A stretch of 64,000 nucleotides of DNA from Pseudomonas sp. MTM4 (GTDB taxonomy: Bacteria > Pseudomonadota > Gammaproteobacteria > Pseudomonadales > Pseudomonadaceae): assembly GCF_019355055.1 (NCBI RefSeq), contig NZ_CP048411.1, positions 3,871,501-3,935,500 of the forward strand, given 5' to 3'. Below, piece after piece: positions 16,655-26,924 of the stretch (the stretch's first letter is position 1; each line of letters opens with the position of its first letter). Under the pieces are notes generated by a model. The model saw only the letters and a program-made list of their open reading frames with translations. It was not told where the DNA came from and ran no database searches. The position numbers and the translations under genes are program-made.

Positions 16655-17635
16655 ATGTCGTTTTTCACACCTTCGAGCCGTTCGCTAACGCGTGATGCCA
16701 ATCGCGTCGTCAACCAGCATCGCCTGTTCGGTCCAGGTCTGGCGTTGCTGCTGCTCCTCAATCTCGGAACCTTTGCCGGTGGCATTTGGATCGGACGGGA
16801 TATAGAGCCTCAGCGTGAGGCCGCGAGTCAGGATGAGCCGGCCCTCGGAAGCGAAGATCGCTTCGCCATTGCGCGTGTCGGAAAAGTGGTGGGTCGGCTG
16901 AAATCCATCGAGGCCGATGTGCTCGCATTGCAGGACATGCTCGGCGAGCAGCGTATTCTGAGTCAGCAACTCTCGGCCCTCGATCCAACCCTGCTGCCCT
17001 TGCTGGCGCCGGAGCCGGCTGTTGGCGGCGAAGGGCAGGGCGGCGTGCTGCTACCGCCACGAGGATGCTCGAGTGAGCTGACATTGGGGGTCGACAGCGT
17101 ATCGCTCGACGATCTGGAACGCACCGAGACGTCGGCGCACTGCATGCGTGTGTTGTTGGACGGCATGCTTCAGCGTGTGGCAGAACGCAACGCGGCGCTC
17201 ATGGCGATTCCGTCCCGCCGCCCTGTCGGCGAAGCGCGCTTGGGATCGGCCTACGGTAACCGTATCGATCCGTTCAGAAAGCAACCAGCCTTCCATTCGG
17301 GCGTGGATTTCGCGTTGCGCTCCGGTTCCGACGTAGTCGCTGCGGCGGGTGGTCGGGTGAGCTTTGCCGGCTATCGCGGCGCGTACGGCAAGCTGGTGGT
17401 AATCGATCACGGCAATCGGCTGGTGACTCGCTACGCACATCTGTCGCGTCTGCACGTGCGCGTGGGCGATGTGGTAACGCCTGAGCAGCTGATCGGGGCG
17501 GTGGGTTCCACCGGGCGCTCCACTGGTCCGCATCTTCATTTCGAGGTGCTGCACAAGGGGCGATTCGTCGATCCTCAGCGCTTCCTCGCCCTTGGCGATC
17601 TAGAGCGGGACAGCGATGTTCAGGCTCAAGACTAA
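16655..17635 (+). CDS. M23-family peptidoglycan endopeptidase, membrane-anchored
   Basis: A 326-aa protein with an N-terminal inner-membrane helix (about 26-44, LALLLLLNLGTFAGGIWIG), a periplasmic helical linker and a C-terminal LytM domain. The zinc ligands are present: H214 and D218 in HSGVDF, and H293/H295 in PHLHFE. It is therefore predicted to be an active DD-endopeptidase rather than a degenerate activator of the EnvC/NlpD kind. The ATG at 16655 follows TGAGG. The gene overlaps the next by 20 bp and is third neighbour to a bactofilin. M23 peptidase-bactofilin pairs shape cells in other bacteria, so a role in local wall remodelling is inferred. Confidence 0.88.
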   Translation: MSFFTPSSRSLTRDANRVVNQHRLFGPGLALLLLLNLGTFAGGIWIGRDIEPQREAASQDEPALGSEDRFAIARVGKVVGRLKSIEADVLALQDMLGEQRILSQQLSALDPTLLPLLAPEPAVGGEGQGGVLLPPRGCSSELTLGVDSVSLDDLERTETSAHCMRVLLDGMLQRVAERNAALMAIPSRRPVGEARLGSAYGNRIDPFRKQPAFHSGVDFALRSGSDVVAAAGGRVSFAGYRGAYGKLVVIDHGNRLVTRYAHLSRLHVRVGDVVTPEQLIGAVGSTGRSTGPHLHFEVLHKGRFVDPQRFLALGDLERDSDVQAQD

Positions 17636-17972
17636 AACGCTAGATACTCGCGAACTGCTACGTTCCGAGCATCGTTTACAAGCCCGTCGCAGCTCGCGTT
17701 CGTGGCTCTGGTTGATCTTCGCGATGCTGTGCGTGATTGGCGCGCTGCTTTATTTGCGCGTTATCGAGCATGGCGCCTACGAGCGGCAGGTCGCCGCGCT
17801 GGACATTGAAAATCAGGCGCTCCGGGATGCGCTCGAGCAGAGTCGGCTGCACCGCCAGGAAGCCGAAGCGACGCAGGAGCAGTTGCTCGGGCGCATCGCC
17901 AAGCTGTCCGAGCAAATCGAGCGACTGCAGACAGACCTGGCTTTTTTCCGCCAGCAGAAGAAAGCCCGTTAA
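17616..17972 (+). CDS. Small bitopic membrane protein with coiled coil
   Basis: 118 aa. A basic N-terminus (RSEHRLQARRSSR) and one membrane helix (about 29-47, SWLWLIFAMLCVIGALLYL) are followed by a coiled coil rich in heptads of Leu, Glu and Gln (about 55-112, IENQALRDALEQSRLHRQEA ...). It resembles divisome or elongasome linker proteins such as FtsB/FtsL in plan but not in sequence. It overlaps the M23 gene start-to-stop by 20 bp and lies 15 bp before the bactofilin gene, so it is likely to link the cytoplasmic bactofilin polymer to the periplasmic peptidase. I do not recognise a named family. Confidence 0.8.
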   Translation: MFRLKTKTLDTRELLRSEHRLQARRSSRSWLWLIFAMLCVIGALLYLRVIEHGAYERQVAALDIENQALRDALEQSRLHRQEAEATQEQLLGRIAKLSEQIERLQTDLAFFRQQKKAR

Positions 17973-17987
17973 TACCGAGGAATAGAA

Positions 17988-18413
17988 ATGTTCGACAAGA
18001 AGAAGCCGGCGCCGAAAGTCGCCGTCGACCAGTTCTCCAGTCTGATTTCCGGCAATGTCTCGCTGGCCGGCGATATGGCGTTCGAGGAAGGGCTGAAAAT
18101 CAGCGGCACGGTGACAGGCAACGTCTGCCACAAGCCTGGAACGCACAGCCTGCTGGCATTGAGCGCCGACGGCCGGATCGAGGGTAATGTCAGCAGTTAC
18201 GATGCGCTGATCGACGGCGTCATCGTAGGCGATCTGGTGGTCGAGCACCTGCTCGAACTGCATTCCAACGCTCGGGTCTGCGGGAATATCCGCTACCGTC
18301 AGCTGAGCATGGAAAACGGCGCCGTAGTCGACGGCACGCTCAGCCGGATGAGTGACGAAGAAGAGACCGCGCAGGTTTTCGAACTGCCGCGGTCTCAGGC
18401 TCGCGAAGGTTGA
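17988..18413 (+). CDS. Bactofilin (polymer-forming cytoskeletal protein)
   Basis: 141 aa. The short N-terminal tail MFDKKKPAPK precedes a right-handed beta-helix core (about 18-120) with the six-residue periodicity of bactofilins: ISGNVSLAGDMAFEEGLKIS, GRIEGNVSSYDALIDGVIVG, LELHSNARVCGNIRYRQLSM, ENGAVVDGTL. Bactofilins self-assemble without nucleotide into membrane-associated filaments and recruit wall enzymes. The acidic tail (SDEEETAQVFE) is variable. It is last gene of the M23/coiled-coil/bactofilin operon. Confidence 0.92.
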   Translation: MFDKKKPAPKVAVDQFSSLISGNVSLAGDMAFEEGLKISGTVTGNVCHKPGTHSLLALSADGRIEGNVSSYDALIDGVIVGDLVVEHLLELHSNARVCGNIRYRQLSMENGAVVDGTLSRMSDEEETAQVFELPRSQAREG

Positions 18414-18482
18414 GTCGAGGAGCGGCCCGGCCTGAAGTCCACTTGCTTCCAGGCCGGTCCGCTAGCAGGTGTGCAGAGGCTG

Positions 18483-19574
18483 CTATTGGCGCTGTTTCTT
18501 CCAGGCCCGGCTGGCGATAACTAATAACGTCACTGCGGTCAGTGGTAAGGCATAGCCGATCATCGCATCACCAAAGGTTTCAGCAAACGGTCGTCCAGTG
18601 CTGGCCATTACCAGATACACCGTATACGCCACGTAATAGGCCAGGAACAGCAAGCCCTCCCAGCGGTTGATGGCGTAGCCGGTGAAGAAGATCGGCAGGC
18701 ACGCCAGCGCCACCGCAATCATTACCGGGAAGTCAAAGGCCAGTGCGCTGGCAGCCACCGTGATCGCTTCGGGGGACACCATCGACGCCAGTCCCAGAAC
18801 GCAGAGCAGGTTGAAGATATTGCTGCCGACGATATTGCCTACGGCGATGTCGCGCTCACCACGGATGGCGGCCAGGATCGAGGTGGCCAATTCGGGCAGC
18901 GAGGTGCCGACGGCGATCACCGTCAAGCCGATTACCAACTCTGACAAGCCCAGCGCGCGGGCCAGGGACACGGCGCCCTCCACCAGGAAGTTGGAGCCCA
19001 CCACCAACAGGATGAGTCCTACAACGACCAGGCCAGCGTTGATCAGGCCGGCATAAGGTTTGGGCTGCGCTTCGAGACCGAATTCTTTGGCGAACTCATC
19101 ATCTGCGGTTGCGGCTGCATTGGCCTTCCGACTGCTGATGATCAGAAATAGGGTGTAGCCGACGACGGCGGCAAACAGCAGGGCGCCATCGAGGCGGCTC
19201 AGCGAGCCGTCCCAGGCCAGGGCGTAGGTGACCAGGCTGGCGCCAATCATGATCGGTACGTCGAGGCGGATCAGCTGGCGTGAAACGATGAGCGGCGCGA
19301 CCAGCGCGGTCATACCAAGAATCAGCAGAACGTTGGCGATGTTGCTGCCGAGTACGTTACCGATGGCGATGTCGCCGCTGCCGTTCAGCGAAGCCTGCAC
19401 GCTCACAGCCGTCTCCGGTGCACTGGTGCCGAATGCAACCACCGTCAGGCCGATGATCAACGGGGGAATGCCGAATTGCGCTGCCAGTTTGGCCGCGCCG
19501 CGTACCAGCACTTCGGCACCGGCAACGAGAAGCACCAGGCCAGCTATCAAGTAGACGAACGTCATCAGGGACAC
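18483..19574 (-). CDS. CaCA-family Ca2+/Na+ (cation/proton) exchanger, copy 2
   Basis: 363 aa and about ten helices. It has two inverted alpha repeats with the ion-binding signatures GTSAPETAVSV...GNVLGSNIANVLLILG (N-half) and GTSLPELATSI...GNIVGSNIFNLLCVLG (C-half). A cytoplasmic acidic loop lies between (about 155-175). The GTG at 19574 is chosen because GGAG lies nine bases upstream and the resulting (M)SLMTFVYLIAGL aligns exactly with the start of the neighbouring paralogue; a TTG at 19589 or an ATG at 19565 are alternatives. It is the downstream member of a tandem pair, 28 bp after the first. Confidence 0.9.
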   Translation of the reverse strand: MSLMTFVYLIAGLVLLVAGAEVLVRGAAKLAAQFGIPPLIIGLTVVAFGTSAPETAVSVQASLNGSGDIAIGNVLGSNIANVLLILGMTALVAPLIVSRQLIRLDVPIMIGASLVTYALAWDGSLSRLDGALLFAAVVGYTLFLIISSRKANAAATADDEFAKEFGLEAQPKPYAGLINAGLVVVGLILLVVGSNFLVEGAVSLARALGLSELVIGLTVIAVGTSLPELATSILAAIRGERDIAVGNIVGSNIFNLLCVLGLASMVSPEAITVAASALAFDFPVMIAVALACLPIFFTGYAINRWEGLLFLAYYVAYTVYLVMASTGRPFAETFGDAMIGYALPLTAVTLLVIASRAWKKQRQ

Positions 19575-19602
19575 GAATGGTTGCTCCAAAAGAAGGGTTG
19601 GC

Positions 19603-20688
19603 TCAGCGCTGGTGTTTCCAAGCGCGCAGAAAGATCACGAAAAGCGTGATGGCGGTCAAGGGCAATACGTACCAAGTCATTGCATGGCGTAACAGGCTGA
19701 TAGACGGCAGGCCGGTGGAAAACATCACGAGATAGAGCGTGTACGCCAAGTAATAGCCGAAAAACATGGCGCCCTCCCAGCGATTGATCCGGTAACCGGA
19801 GAAAAAGATCGGTAGGCAGGCACCAAATACGGCGAGCATGACGGGCAAATCGAAGGCTAGTGCATTGGGTGAAATGGATAAGCCGCCAGCCGAAACCAGT
19901 GCCCCGGCGCCAAGCACCAGCAGGAGGTTGAAAATGCAGCTGCCCACTACATTGCCGACGGCAATATCACGCTCTCCGCGATACACCGCCAGCAGCGAGG
20001 TTGCCAGCTCGGGCATGGAAGTGCCGACTGCAATCACCGTGAGACCGATCACCAGCTCCGACAGGCCCAGCGCCCTTGCCAGAGCCACCGCGCCGTCAAT
20101 CAGCAGGTTCGACCCTGCCACCAGCAGGATCAGCCCGAGCAGTACCATCGACAGTTGAATCAGCCAGCCGAGTGGTTTCGGCTGGTCTGCAGGGCCGTAT
20201 TCGATAGCGAACTCGTCGGGCCGTTCGCTCTTTTTCTCGCGCCTGCTGGCAATGACTAGAAAGGTTGTATAGAGCAGCAGAAAGGCAACCAGAACGCCGC
20301 CGTCCAGCCGACTGAGATCGCCGTCCCATGCGAGGGCGAAGGTCAGTATGCCAGCGCCGATCATTATCGGTACGTCCAGGCGTACCAGTTGGCGCGACAC
20401 CAGCAGCGGCGCCACCAGCGCGGACAGTCCGAGAATCAGCAGGATGTTGGCGATATTGCTGCCGATCACATTGCCAACCGCGATGTCGCCGCTGCCGTTC
20501 AAGGCGGCTTGAACGCTGACAGCCGTTTCCGGTGCGCTGGTGCCGAACGCGACGACGGTCAGACCGATGATCAGTGGCGAGATACCGAAGCGTGCCGCAA
20601 GCTGCGAGGCGCCGCGCACCAAGGATTCGGCGCCCAGCACCAGTAATATCAATCCGCCAATCAGGTAGGCGAAAATCATCAAACTCAT
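19603..20688 (-). CDS. CaCA-family Ca2+/Na+ (cation/proton) exchanger, copy 1
   Basis: 361 aa, YrbG-like, with both alpha-repeat signatures (GTSAPETAVSV/GNVIGSNIANILLILG and GTSMPELATSL/GNVVGSCIFNLLLVLG). It is clearly a paralogue of the next gene: long stretches are identical in both halves, while the central loop (REKKSERPDEFAIEYGPADQ) differs. The second motif has Cys in place of Ser-Asn (GSCIFN). The ATG at 20688 has GGAG seven bases upstream. Such carriers extrude Ca2+ or adjust Na+; specificity is not readable. Confidence 0.9.
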   Translation of the reverse strand: MSLMIFAYLIGGLILLVLGAESLVRGASQLAARFGISPLIIGLTVVAFGTSAPETAVSVQAALNGSGDIAVGNVIGSNIANILLILGLSALVAPLLVSRQLVRLDVPIMIGAGILTFALAWDGDLSRLDGGVLVAFLLLYTTFLVIASRREKKSERPDEFAIEYGPADQPKPLGWLIQLSMVLLGLILLVAGSNLLIDGAVALARALGLSELVIGLTVIAVGTSMPELATSLLAVYRGERDIAVGNVVGSCIFNLLLVLGAGALVSAGGLSISPNALAFDLPVMLAVFGACLPIFFSGYRINRWEGAMFFGYYLAYTLYLVMFSTGLPSISLLRHAMTWYVLPLTAITLFVIFLRAWKHQR

Positions 20689-20720
20689 CCGAACTCCATG
20701 TGTACGGGCGCGTAAGCCCG

Positions 20721-21104
20721 TCAGTCGACCGTTTCGATTTCTACGTTGACTACACCGTCTTCGAGCAGATCGAGCTTGCCGGCCGCAACCCGCGACAGGT
20801 CGATAATGCGTCCCGGCTTGAACGGACCTCGGTCGACGATACGCACCGTTACCTTTTTGCCATTCTCCAGATTGGTCACTTTCACCTGGGTGCCAAATGG
20901 CAGGGTCTGGTGCGCGGCGACCAGTTCGTTCTGATTGAAGATCGTGCCGCTAGCGGTCTGCTCGCCATGAAAGCTACGAGCGTAATAGGAGGCCTTGCCC
21001 TGCTGGGTGAAGGTGCTTTTGACTTTCTGGTCGTTGCTCTGGTCTTCGGCGCAGCCGCCGATCAGGGCGAGCAGCAGTGGAACAAGCAGCGGTCTGGTAC
21101 GCAT
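20721..21104 (-). CDS. RlpA-like double-psi beta-barrel lipoprotein
   Basis: 127 aa from the ATG at 21104, which has AAGGA eight bases upstream. A lipoprotein signal ends at C18 (ALIGGC). The mature protein is a single RlpA-type DPBB domain: GKASYYARSFHGEQTASGTIFNQ, LPFGTQVKVTNLENGKKV and IVDRGPF, with the catalytic-type Asp and GRIIDLS. RlpA of P. aeruginosa is a septal lytic transglycosylase acting on naked glycan. This version lacks the C-terminal SPOR domain, so it is a short relative and not the septal RlpA itself. Confidence 0.88.
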   Translation of the reverse strand: MRTRPLLVPLLLALIGGCAEDQSNDQKVKSTFTQQGKASYYARSFHGEQTASGTIFNQNELVAAHQTLPFGTQVKVTNLENGKKVTVRIVDRGPFKPGRIIDLSRVAAGKLDLLEDGVVNVEIETVD

Positions 21105-21263
21105 GAGCCAATCCTTCTGCGCGGAATCGGTCAGATACCGGCCAGCGGATTGCTTCATGGCCTCGAAAGGCTTTGAGCGTCAAGCGGGGCAGCCGTTCAA
21201 CGTTTCGTGTGTTGCGGTCAGTAGCGAAACGAGGCGAGCCTGATCACCGGCCCGCCCGTCGAC

Positions 21264-22709
21264 TCAGCCCTCGAGTTTGCGTTTGAGCAGCTGGTTCACC
21301 TGGCCAGGGTTGGCCTTGCCTTTCGATGCCTTCATCGCTTGCCCGACGAAGAAGCCGAACATTTTGCCGCGCCTGGCTTCGTCGCTGGCGCGGTACTGCT
21401 CGACCTGCTCGGCGTTGGCCGCCAGCACCTCGTCCAGCATCGCCTCGATGGCGCCGGAGTCGGTGACTTGCTTGAGGCCTTTCTTCTCGATGATCTCGTC
21501 AGCCGAGCCTTCGCCGGAGGCCATCGCCTCGAACACCATCTTGGCGATTTTGCCGCTGATGGTGTCGTCCTTGATGCGCACGATCATGCCGCCCAGCTGT
21601 GCGGCGGATACCGGCGACTGGTCAATCTCCAGCCCATCCTTGTTGAGCAGGCTGGACAGCTCGCCCATCACCCAGTTGGCGGACAGCTTGGCATCGCCGC
21701 AGGTTGCATTGACCTGCTCGAAGTAATCGGCCAGCTCGCGGCTGGCAGCCAGGACGTCAGCGTCATAGGCGGACAGCCCGAATTCGCGCTGGAAGCGCTC
21801 GCGCTTCTGTACCGGTAGTTCCGGCAGGCTGGCACGGATATCGTCGAGAAAGCTCTGCTCGATCACCACCGGTAGCAGGTCGGGGCAGGGGAAGTAACGG
21901 TAGTCGTTGGCTTCCTCCTTGCTGCGCATGGAGCGCGTCTCGTCCTTGTTCGGGTCGTACAGGCGAGTTTCCTGAACCACCTTACCGCCGTCCTCGATCA
22001 GTTCGATCTGGCGCTGCACCTCGTGGTTGATGGCCTTTTCGATGAAGCGGAAGGAGTTGACGTTCTTGATTTCTGCGCGGGTACCGAACTCGGCCTGCCC
22101 CTTGGGCCGTACCGAGACGTTGCAGTCGCAGCGCAGCGAGCCCTCGGCCATGTTGCCGTCGCAGATGCCCAGGTAGCGCACCAGCGAGTGCATGGCTTTC
22201 ACATAAGCGACCGCTTCCTTGGCCGAACGAATGTCCGGCTCGGATACGATTTCCAGCAGCGGCGTGCCGGCGCGGTTCAGGTCGATGCCGCTCATGCCGT
22301 GGAAGTCTTCGTGCAGGCTCTTGCCGGCATCTTCTTCCAGATGCGCACGGGTGATGCCGATGCGCCTGGTAGTGCCGTCTTCCAAGGTGATGTCGAGAAA
22401 GCCCTTGCCGACGATGGGGTGGTCCATCTGGCTGGTCTGATAGCCCTTGGGGAGGTCCGGGTAGAAGTAGTTCTTGCGCGCGAAAACGTTCTTCTCGGCA
22501 ATCTCGGCATTGATCGCCAGGCCGAATTTGCAGGCCATGCGCACGGCTTCGGCGTTGAGCACCGGCAGCGTGCCGGGCATGCCCAGATCAACCAGGCTGG
22601 CCTGAGTGTTGGGTTCGGCGCCGAAAGTGGTAGCGCTGCCGGAGAAAATCTTCGATTGGGTCGAGAGCTGTGCGTGAATTTCCAGCCCGATCACGGTTTC
22701 CCATTGCAT
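21264..22709 (-). CDS. gatB: Asp-tRNA(Asn)/Glu-tRNA(Gln) amidotransferase subunit B
   Basis: 481 aa. GatB activates mischarged Glu-tRNA(Gln) or Asp-tRNA(Asn) by phosphorylation and receives ammonia from GatA. The cradle domain begins [15 protein letters not shown]; the signature [11 protein letters not shown] and the metal/ATP region are present, and the C-terminal YqeY-like tail domain runs from about 330 to 480. The ATG at 22709 has GAGGAG at correct spacing; an in-frame TTG two codons earlier is less likely. It is last in gatCAB, 11 bp after gatA. Confidence 0.96.
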   Translation of the reverse strand: MQWETVIGLEIHAQLSTQSKIFSGSATTFGAEPNTQASLVDLGMPGTLPVLNAEAVRMACKFGLAINAEIAEKNVFARKNYFYPDLPKGYQTSQMDHPIVGKGFLDITLEDGTTRRIGITRAHLEEDAGKSLHEDFHGMSGIDLNRAGTPLLEIVSEPDIRSAKEAVAYVKAMHSLVRYLGICDGNMAEGSLRCDCNVSVRPKGQAEFGTRAEIKNVNSFRFIEKAINHEVQRQIELIEDGGKVVQETRLYDPNKDETRSMRSKEEANDYRYFPCPDLLPVVIEQSFLDDIRASLPELPVQKRERFQREFGLSAYDADVLAASRELADYFEQVNATCGDAKLSANWVMGELSSLLNKDGLEIDQSPVSAAQLGGMIVRIKDDTISGKIAKMVFEAMASGEGSADEIIEKKGLKQVTDSGAIEAMLDEVLAANAEQVEQYRASDEARRGKMFGFFVGQAMKASKGKANPGQVNQLLKRKLEG

Positions 22710-22720
22710 CTTCAATCTCC

Positions 22721-24172
22721 TCAGAATCCGGCCGGGGCGCGCAGGTGCCAGTCGCTGACCTGTTGATACTGGTGCGCCACGTTGAGCAGGCGCGCTTCCT
22801 GGAAGTAGGGCGCCAGAAGCTGTACGCCCACCGGCAGACCGTCGATGAAACCGGCCGGCATGGACAGGCCCGGAATGCCGGCGAGGTTGGCGGTGATGGT
22901 GTAGATGTCTTCCAGATAGGCCGAGACCGGATCGGCGTTCTTTTCGCCGAGCTTCCAGGCCAGGTTCGGCGTGGTCGGGCCGAGAATCACGTCGACTTCA
23001 TTGAAGGCGCTGACGAAGTCGCTCTTGATCAGGCGACGGATCTTCTGCGCCTTCAGGTAATAGGCATCGTAGTAGCCGGCGGATAATGCATAGGTGCCAA
23101 CCATGATTCGGCGCTTGACCTCGTCACCGAAACCTTCGGCGCGCGACCGCTTGTAGAGATCGGTGAGGTCCGCTGGATTCTCGCAGCGGTAACCGAAACG
23201 CACGCCATCGAAGCGCGACAGGTTGGAGCTGGCTTCGGCGGGCGCGATCACATAATAGGAAGGAATGGCGTGCTGCATGTTCGGCAGGCTGATGTCCTTC
23301 ACCGTGGCGCCGAGCTTCTTCAGTTCTTCGACCACCGTCATCACCGCAGTGGCGATCTTGGGATCGAGGCCTTCGCCGAAGTATTCCTTCGGCAGGCCGA
23401 TACGCAGGCCGGCGAGCGGCTGGCTAAGCGCGGCAAGGTAATCGTCCAGCGGTTGGTCGACGCTGGTGGAATCCTTCGAGTCGAAACCGGCCATGGCGCC
23501 GAGCATCAGCGCGCAGTCCTCGGCGGTGCGGGCCAGCGGGCCGCCCTGATCGAGACTGGAGGCATAAGCGATCATGCCCCAGCGCGACACACGGCCGTAG
23601 GTGGGCTTGATGCCGGTGAGGTTGGTCAGCGCGGCGGGCTGGCGGATCGAACCGCCCGTGTCGCTGCCAGTCGCGGCGGGTATCAAGCGCGCCGCCACCG
23701 CAGCGGCGGAACCACCCGAGGAGCCGCCCGGCACGCGGGTCAGGTCCCAAGGGTTTTTCACCGCCCCATAAAAGCTCGATTCGTTGGCCGAGCCCATGGC
23801 GAATTCGTCCATGTTCAGCTTGCCCAGCGAGACCGCACCGGCTGCGGCGAGCCGCTCGACAACGGTGGCGTCATAGGGGGACTTGAAACTGTCGAGGATC
23901 TTCGATCCGCAGCTGGTACGCACCCCCTGGGTACAGAAAAGATCCTTGTGACCGATTGGCGCACCCAGCAGCGCGCCATTCTCGCCATTGGCACGGCGTG
24001 CGTCGGCCGCCTGAGCCTGGGCAACGGCCTGCTCTTCGGTCACGGTGATGAAACTGTTCAATTGCGGATCGAGCGTCTGGATGCGTTCGAGCAGCGAGCG
24101 AGTCAGCTCTTCGGCGGAAAAGCGCTTGTCGGCCAGGGCGCGGGCGATCTCGGCGAGGGTCAGTTGATGCAT
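22721..24172 (-). CDS. gatA: Asp-tRNA(Asn)/Glu-tRNA(Gln) amidotransferase subunit A
   Basis: 483 aa amidase-signature enzyme that hydrolyses glutamine and channels ammonia to GatB. The Ser-cisSer-Lys triad is intact: K76 (IGHKDLF), S151 (GGSSGGS) and S175 (GSDTGGS). The ATG at 24172 is preceded by AAGGA with good spacing and gives the usual length. An ATG at 24187, overlapping the gatC stop, would add five residues. It lies in the gatCAB operon between gatC and gatB. Confidence 0.96.
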   Translation of the reverse strand: MHQLTLAEIARALADKRFSAEELTRSLLERIQTLDPQLNSFITVTEEQAVAQAQAADARRANGENGALLGAPIGHKDLFCTQGVRTSCGSKILDSFKSPYDATVVERLAAAGAVSLGKLNMDEFAMGSANESSFYGAVKNPWDLTRVPGGSSGGSAAAVAARLIPAATGSDTGGSIRQPAALTNLTGIKPTYGRVSRWGMIAYASSLDQGGPLARTAEDCALMLGAMAGFDSKDSTSVDQPLDDYLAALSQPLAGLRIGLPKEYFGEGLDPKIATAVMTVVEELKKLGATVKDISLPNMQHAIPSYYVIAPAEASSNLSRFDGVRFGYRCENPADLTDLYKRSRAEGFGDEVKRRIMVGTYALSAGYYDAYYLKAQKIRRLIKSDFVSAFNEVDVILGPTTPNLAWKLGEKNADPVSAYLEDIYTITANLAGIPGLSMPAGFIDGLPVGVQLLAPYFQEARLLNVAHQYQQVSDWHLRAPAGF

Positions 24173-24186
24173 GTCGGCGTCCTTCA

Positions 24187-24474
24187 TTACTCGATCACCC
24201 GCGGGACCAGATACAACCCGTCTTCCACGGCCGGTGCGATCGCCTGGTAGCTGTCGCGCTGGTTGCGTTCTGTGACCTCGTCCGCACGCAGGCGCTGGCT
24301 AGTTTCCAGCGGGTGCGCCAGCGGCTCGATGCCGTTGGTGTCGACGGCTTGCATGCGGTCGATCAGGCCGAGGATGTTGTTCAGGGTCTCGGTGGTGCGG
24401 GGCAGGTCGTCTTCATTCAGACCCAGGCGGGCCAGATGAGCGATCTTTTCCACCTCGGAGCGTTCAAGCGCCAT
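24187..24474 (-). CDS. gatC: Asp-tRNA(Asn)/Glu-tRNA(Gln) amidotransferase subunit C
   Basis: 95 aa, the normal family length. GatC wraps around the GatA/GatB interface and stabilises the complex. The start [19 protein letters not shown] and the core [27 protein letters not shown] are typical. GGAG precedes the ATG at 24474. First gene of the gatCAB operon, divergent from mreB. Confidence 0.95.
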   Translation of the reverse strand: MALERSEVEKIAHLARLGLNEDDLPRTTETLNNILGLIDRMQAVDTNGIEPLAHPLETSQRLRADEVTERNQRDSYQAIAPAVEDGLYLVPRVIE

Positions 24475-25825
<1,351 letters not shown>

Positions 25826-25828
25826 ACC

Positions 25829-25912
25829 ACAAGCAATAAGCTCCAAGCGCAAGCCGAAAGCGGGGTTGGCCCTGCTCTCGGCTTGTCGCGTTTAGTTTGA
25901 AGCCTGCAGCTG
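25829..25912 (+). repeat. AGCTT-family hairpin between mreB and mreC
   Basis: CAAGCAATAAGCTCCAAGCG is followed by a stem CAAGCCGA (25850-25857) / TCGGCTTG (25878-25885), then TTTGAAGCCTGCAGCTGCGAGG. It occupies nearly the whole 100-bp mreB-mreC gap and may attenuate mreCD relative to mreB. Confidence 0.55.
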
Positions 25913-25925
25913 CGAGGACCCGTCC

Positions 25926-26924
25926 ATCAAACCACTATTCGCCAAAGGACCCCTGCTCGGAGTGCGCCTGCTGGTGCTTTCCGTGCTCTGTGTCGTGTTG
26001 ATGGTGGTGGATGCACGCTTCGAGACGCTCAAACCCTTGCGCAGCCAGATGGGGCTGGTGCTGACGCCCTTTTACTGGCTAGCCGATCTGCCAGTGCGAA
26101 CCTGGCAGCGGGCCACGGAGCAGCTCACCAGCAGCACCAGCCTGGTCGCCGAGAACGAGAAGCTCAAGGCCGAGGCGTTGTTGATGCAGCGGCGCCTGCA
26201 GAAGCTGGCGACGCTGACCGAGCAGAACGTGCGGTTGCGCGAGTTGCTCAACTCCGCCGCACTGGTCGATGACAAGGTGATCGTCGGTGAGTTGATCGGA
26301 CTCGATCCCAATCCTTTCACGCACCGCATTCTGATCGACAAGGGCGAGCGTGACGGCGTGTTCCTTGGCCAGCCGGTGCTCGACGCCAGTGGCTTGATGG
26401 GGCAGGTCGTCGAAGTGATGCCCTATGCCGCCAGGGTGCTGTTGCTGACGGACGTGACCCACAGCATCCCGGTGCAGGTCAACCGTAACGGGCTGCGGGC
26501 CATTGCGGTTGGCACCGGTAGCCCGGACTACCTGGAGTTGCGCCACGTTGCCGAGACGGCTGATATCAAGGAAGGCGATCTGTTGGTCAGTTCCGGGCTG
26601 GGGCAGCGTTTTCCCAGCGGCTATCCGGTCGCTCAGGTCACCGAAGTGGTGCGCGGCTCCGGCCAGCCTTTCCTGATCGTCCGCGCCATTCCCACCGCCA
26701 TGCTCAACCGCAGCCGCTATCTGCTGCTGGTCTTCAGCGATTCGCGAACGCCAGAAGAACGTGCTACCGACGCAGCGCAGGCGCAGGAGACGGCGGATCG
26801 CGAGGCGGCCGATTCAGGCGAATCAGCGACGGCCGCACCCGCCGAGGCTGAATCCGACGCTCAAACACCCGATGCCGCGGTCGCGCCGAACGAAACACCG
26901 CCGAATGGCGAGGAGCGGCCATGA
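25926..26924 (+). CDS. mreC: MreC, elongasome scaffold, apparent ATC start
   Basis: 332 aa from an ATC codon at 25926. MreC is a bitopic periplasmic scaffold linking MreB to PBP2. After MIKPLFAKGP comes a membrane helix (LLGVRLLVLSVLCVVLMVVDA), a coiled coil (about 65-105, LVAENEKLKAEALLMQRRLQ) and two beta domains. A long Ala/Glu/Pro-rich acidic tail occupies about residues 275-332. No ATG, GTG or TTG precedes 25962 in frame. The GTG at 25962 would cut into the family-conserved N-terminus and has no ribosome site, whereas GAGGA at 25914-25918 sits seven bases before the ATC. The stop overlaps the mreD ATG (ATGA). Confidence 0.93.
   Translation: MKPLFAKGPLLGVRLLVLSVLCVVLMVVDARFETLKPLRSQMGLVLTPFYWLADLPVRTWQRATEQLTSSTSLVAENEKLKAEALLMQRRLQKLATLTEQNVRLRELLNSAALVDDKVIVGELIGLDPNPFTHRILIDKGERDGVFLGQPVLDASGLMGQVVEVMPYAARVLLLTDVTHSIPVQVNRNGLRAIAVGTGSPDYLELRHVAETADIKEGDLLVSSGLGQRFPSGYPVAQVTEVVRGSGQPFLIVRAIPTAMLNRSRYLLLVFSDSRTPEERATDAAQAQETADREAADSGESATAAPAEAESDAQTPDAAVAPNETPPNGEERP

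Noticed and set aside
16655..17635. M23 protein as an EnvC/NlpD-type non-enzymatic amidase activator
   Set aside because: All zinc ligands of the LytM site (H214, D218, H293, H295) are present, unlike degenerate activators.
20721..21104. Calling the short RlpA-like protein the septal lytic transglycosylase RlpA
   Set aside because: No SPOR domain, less than half the usual length, and not near the mltB/dacA cluster where septal RlpA lies.
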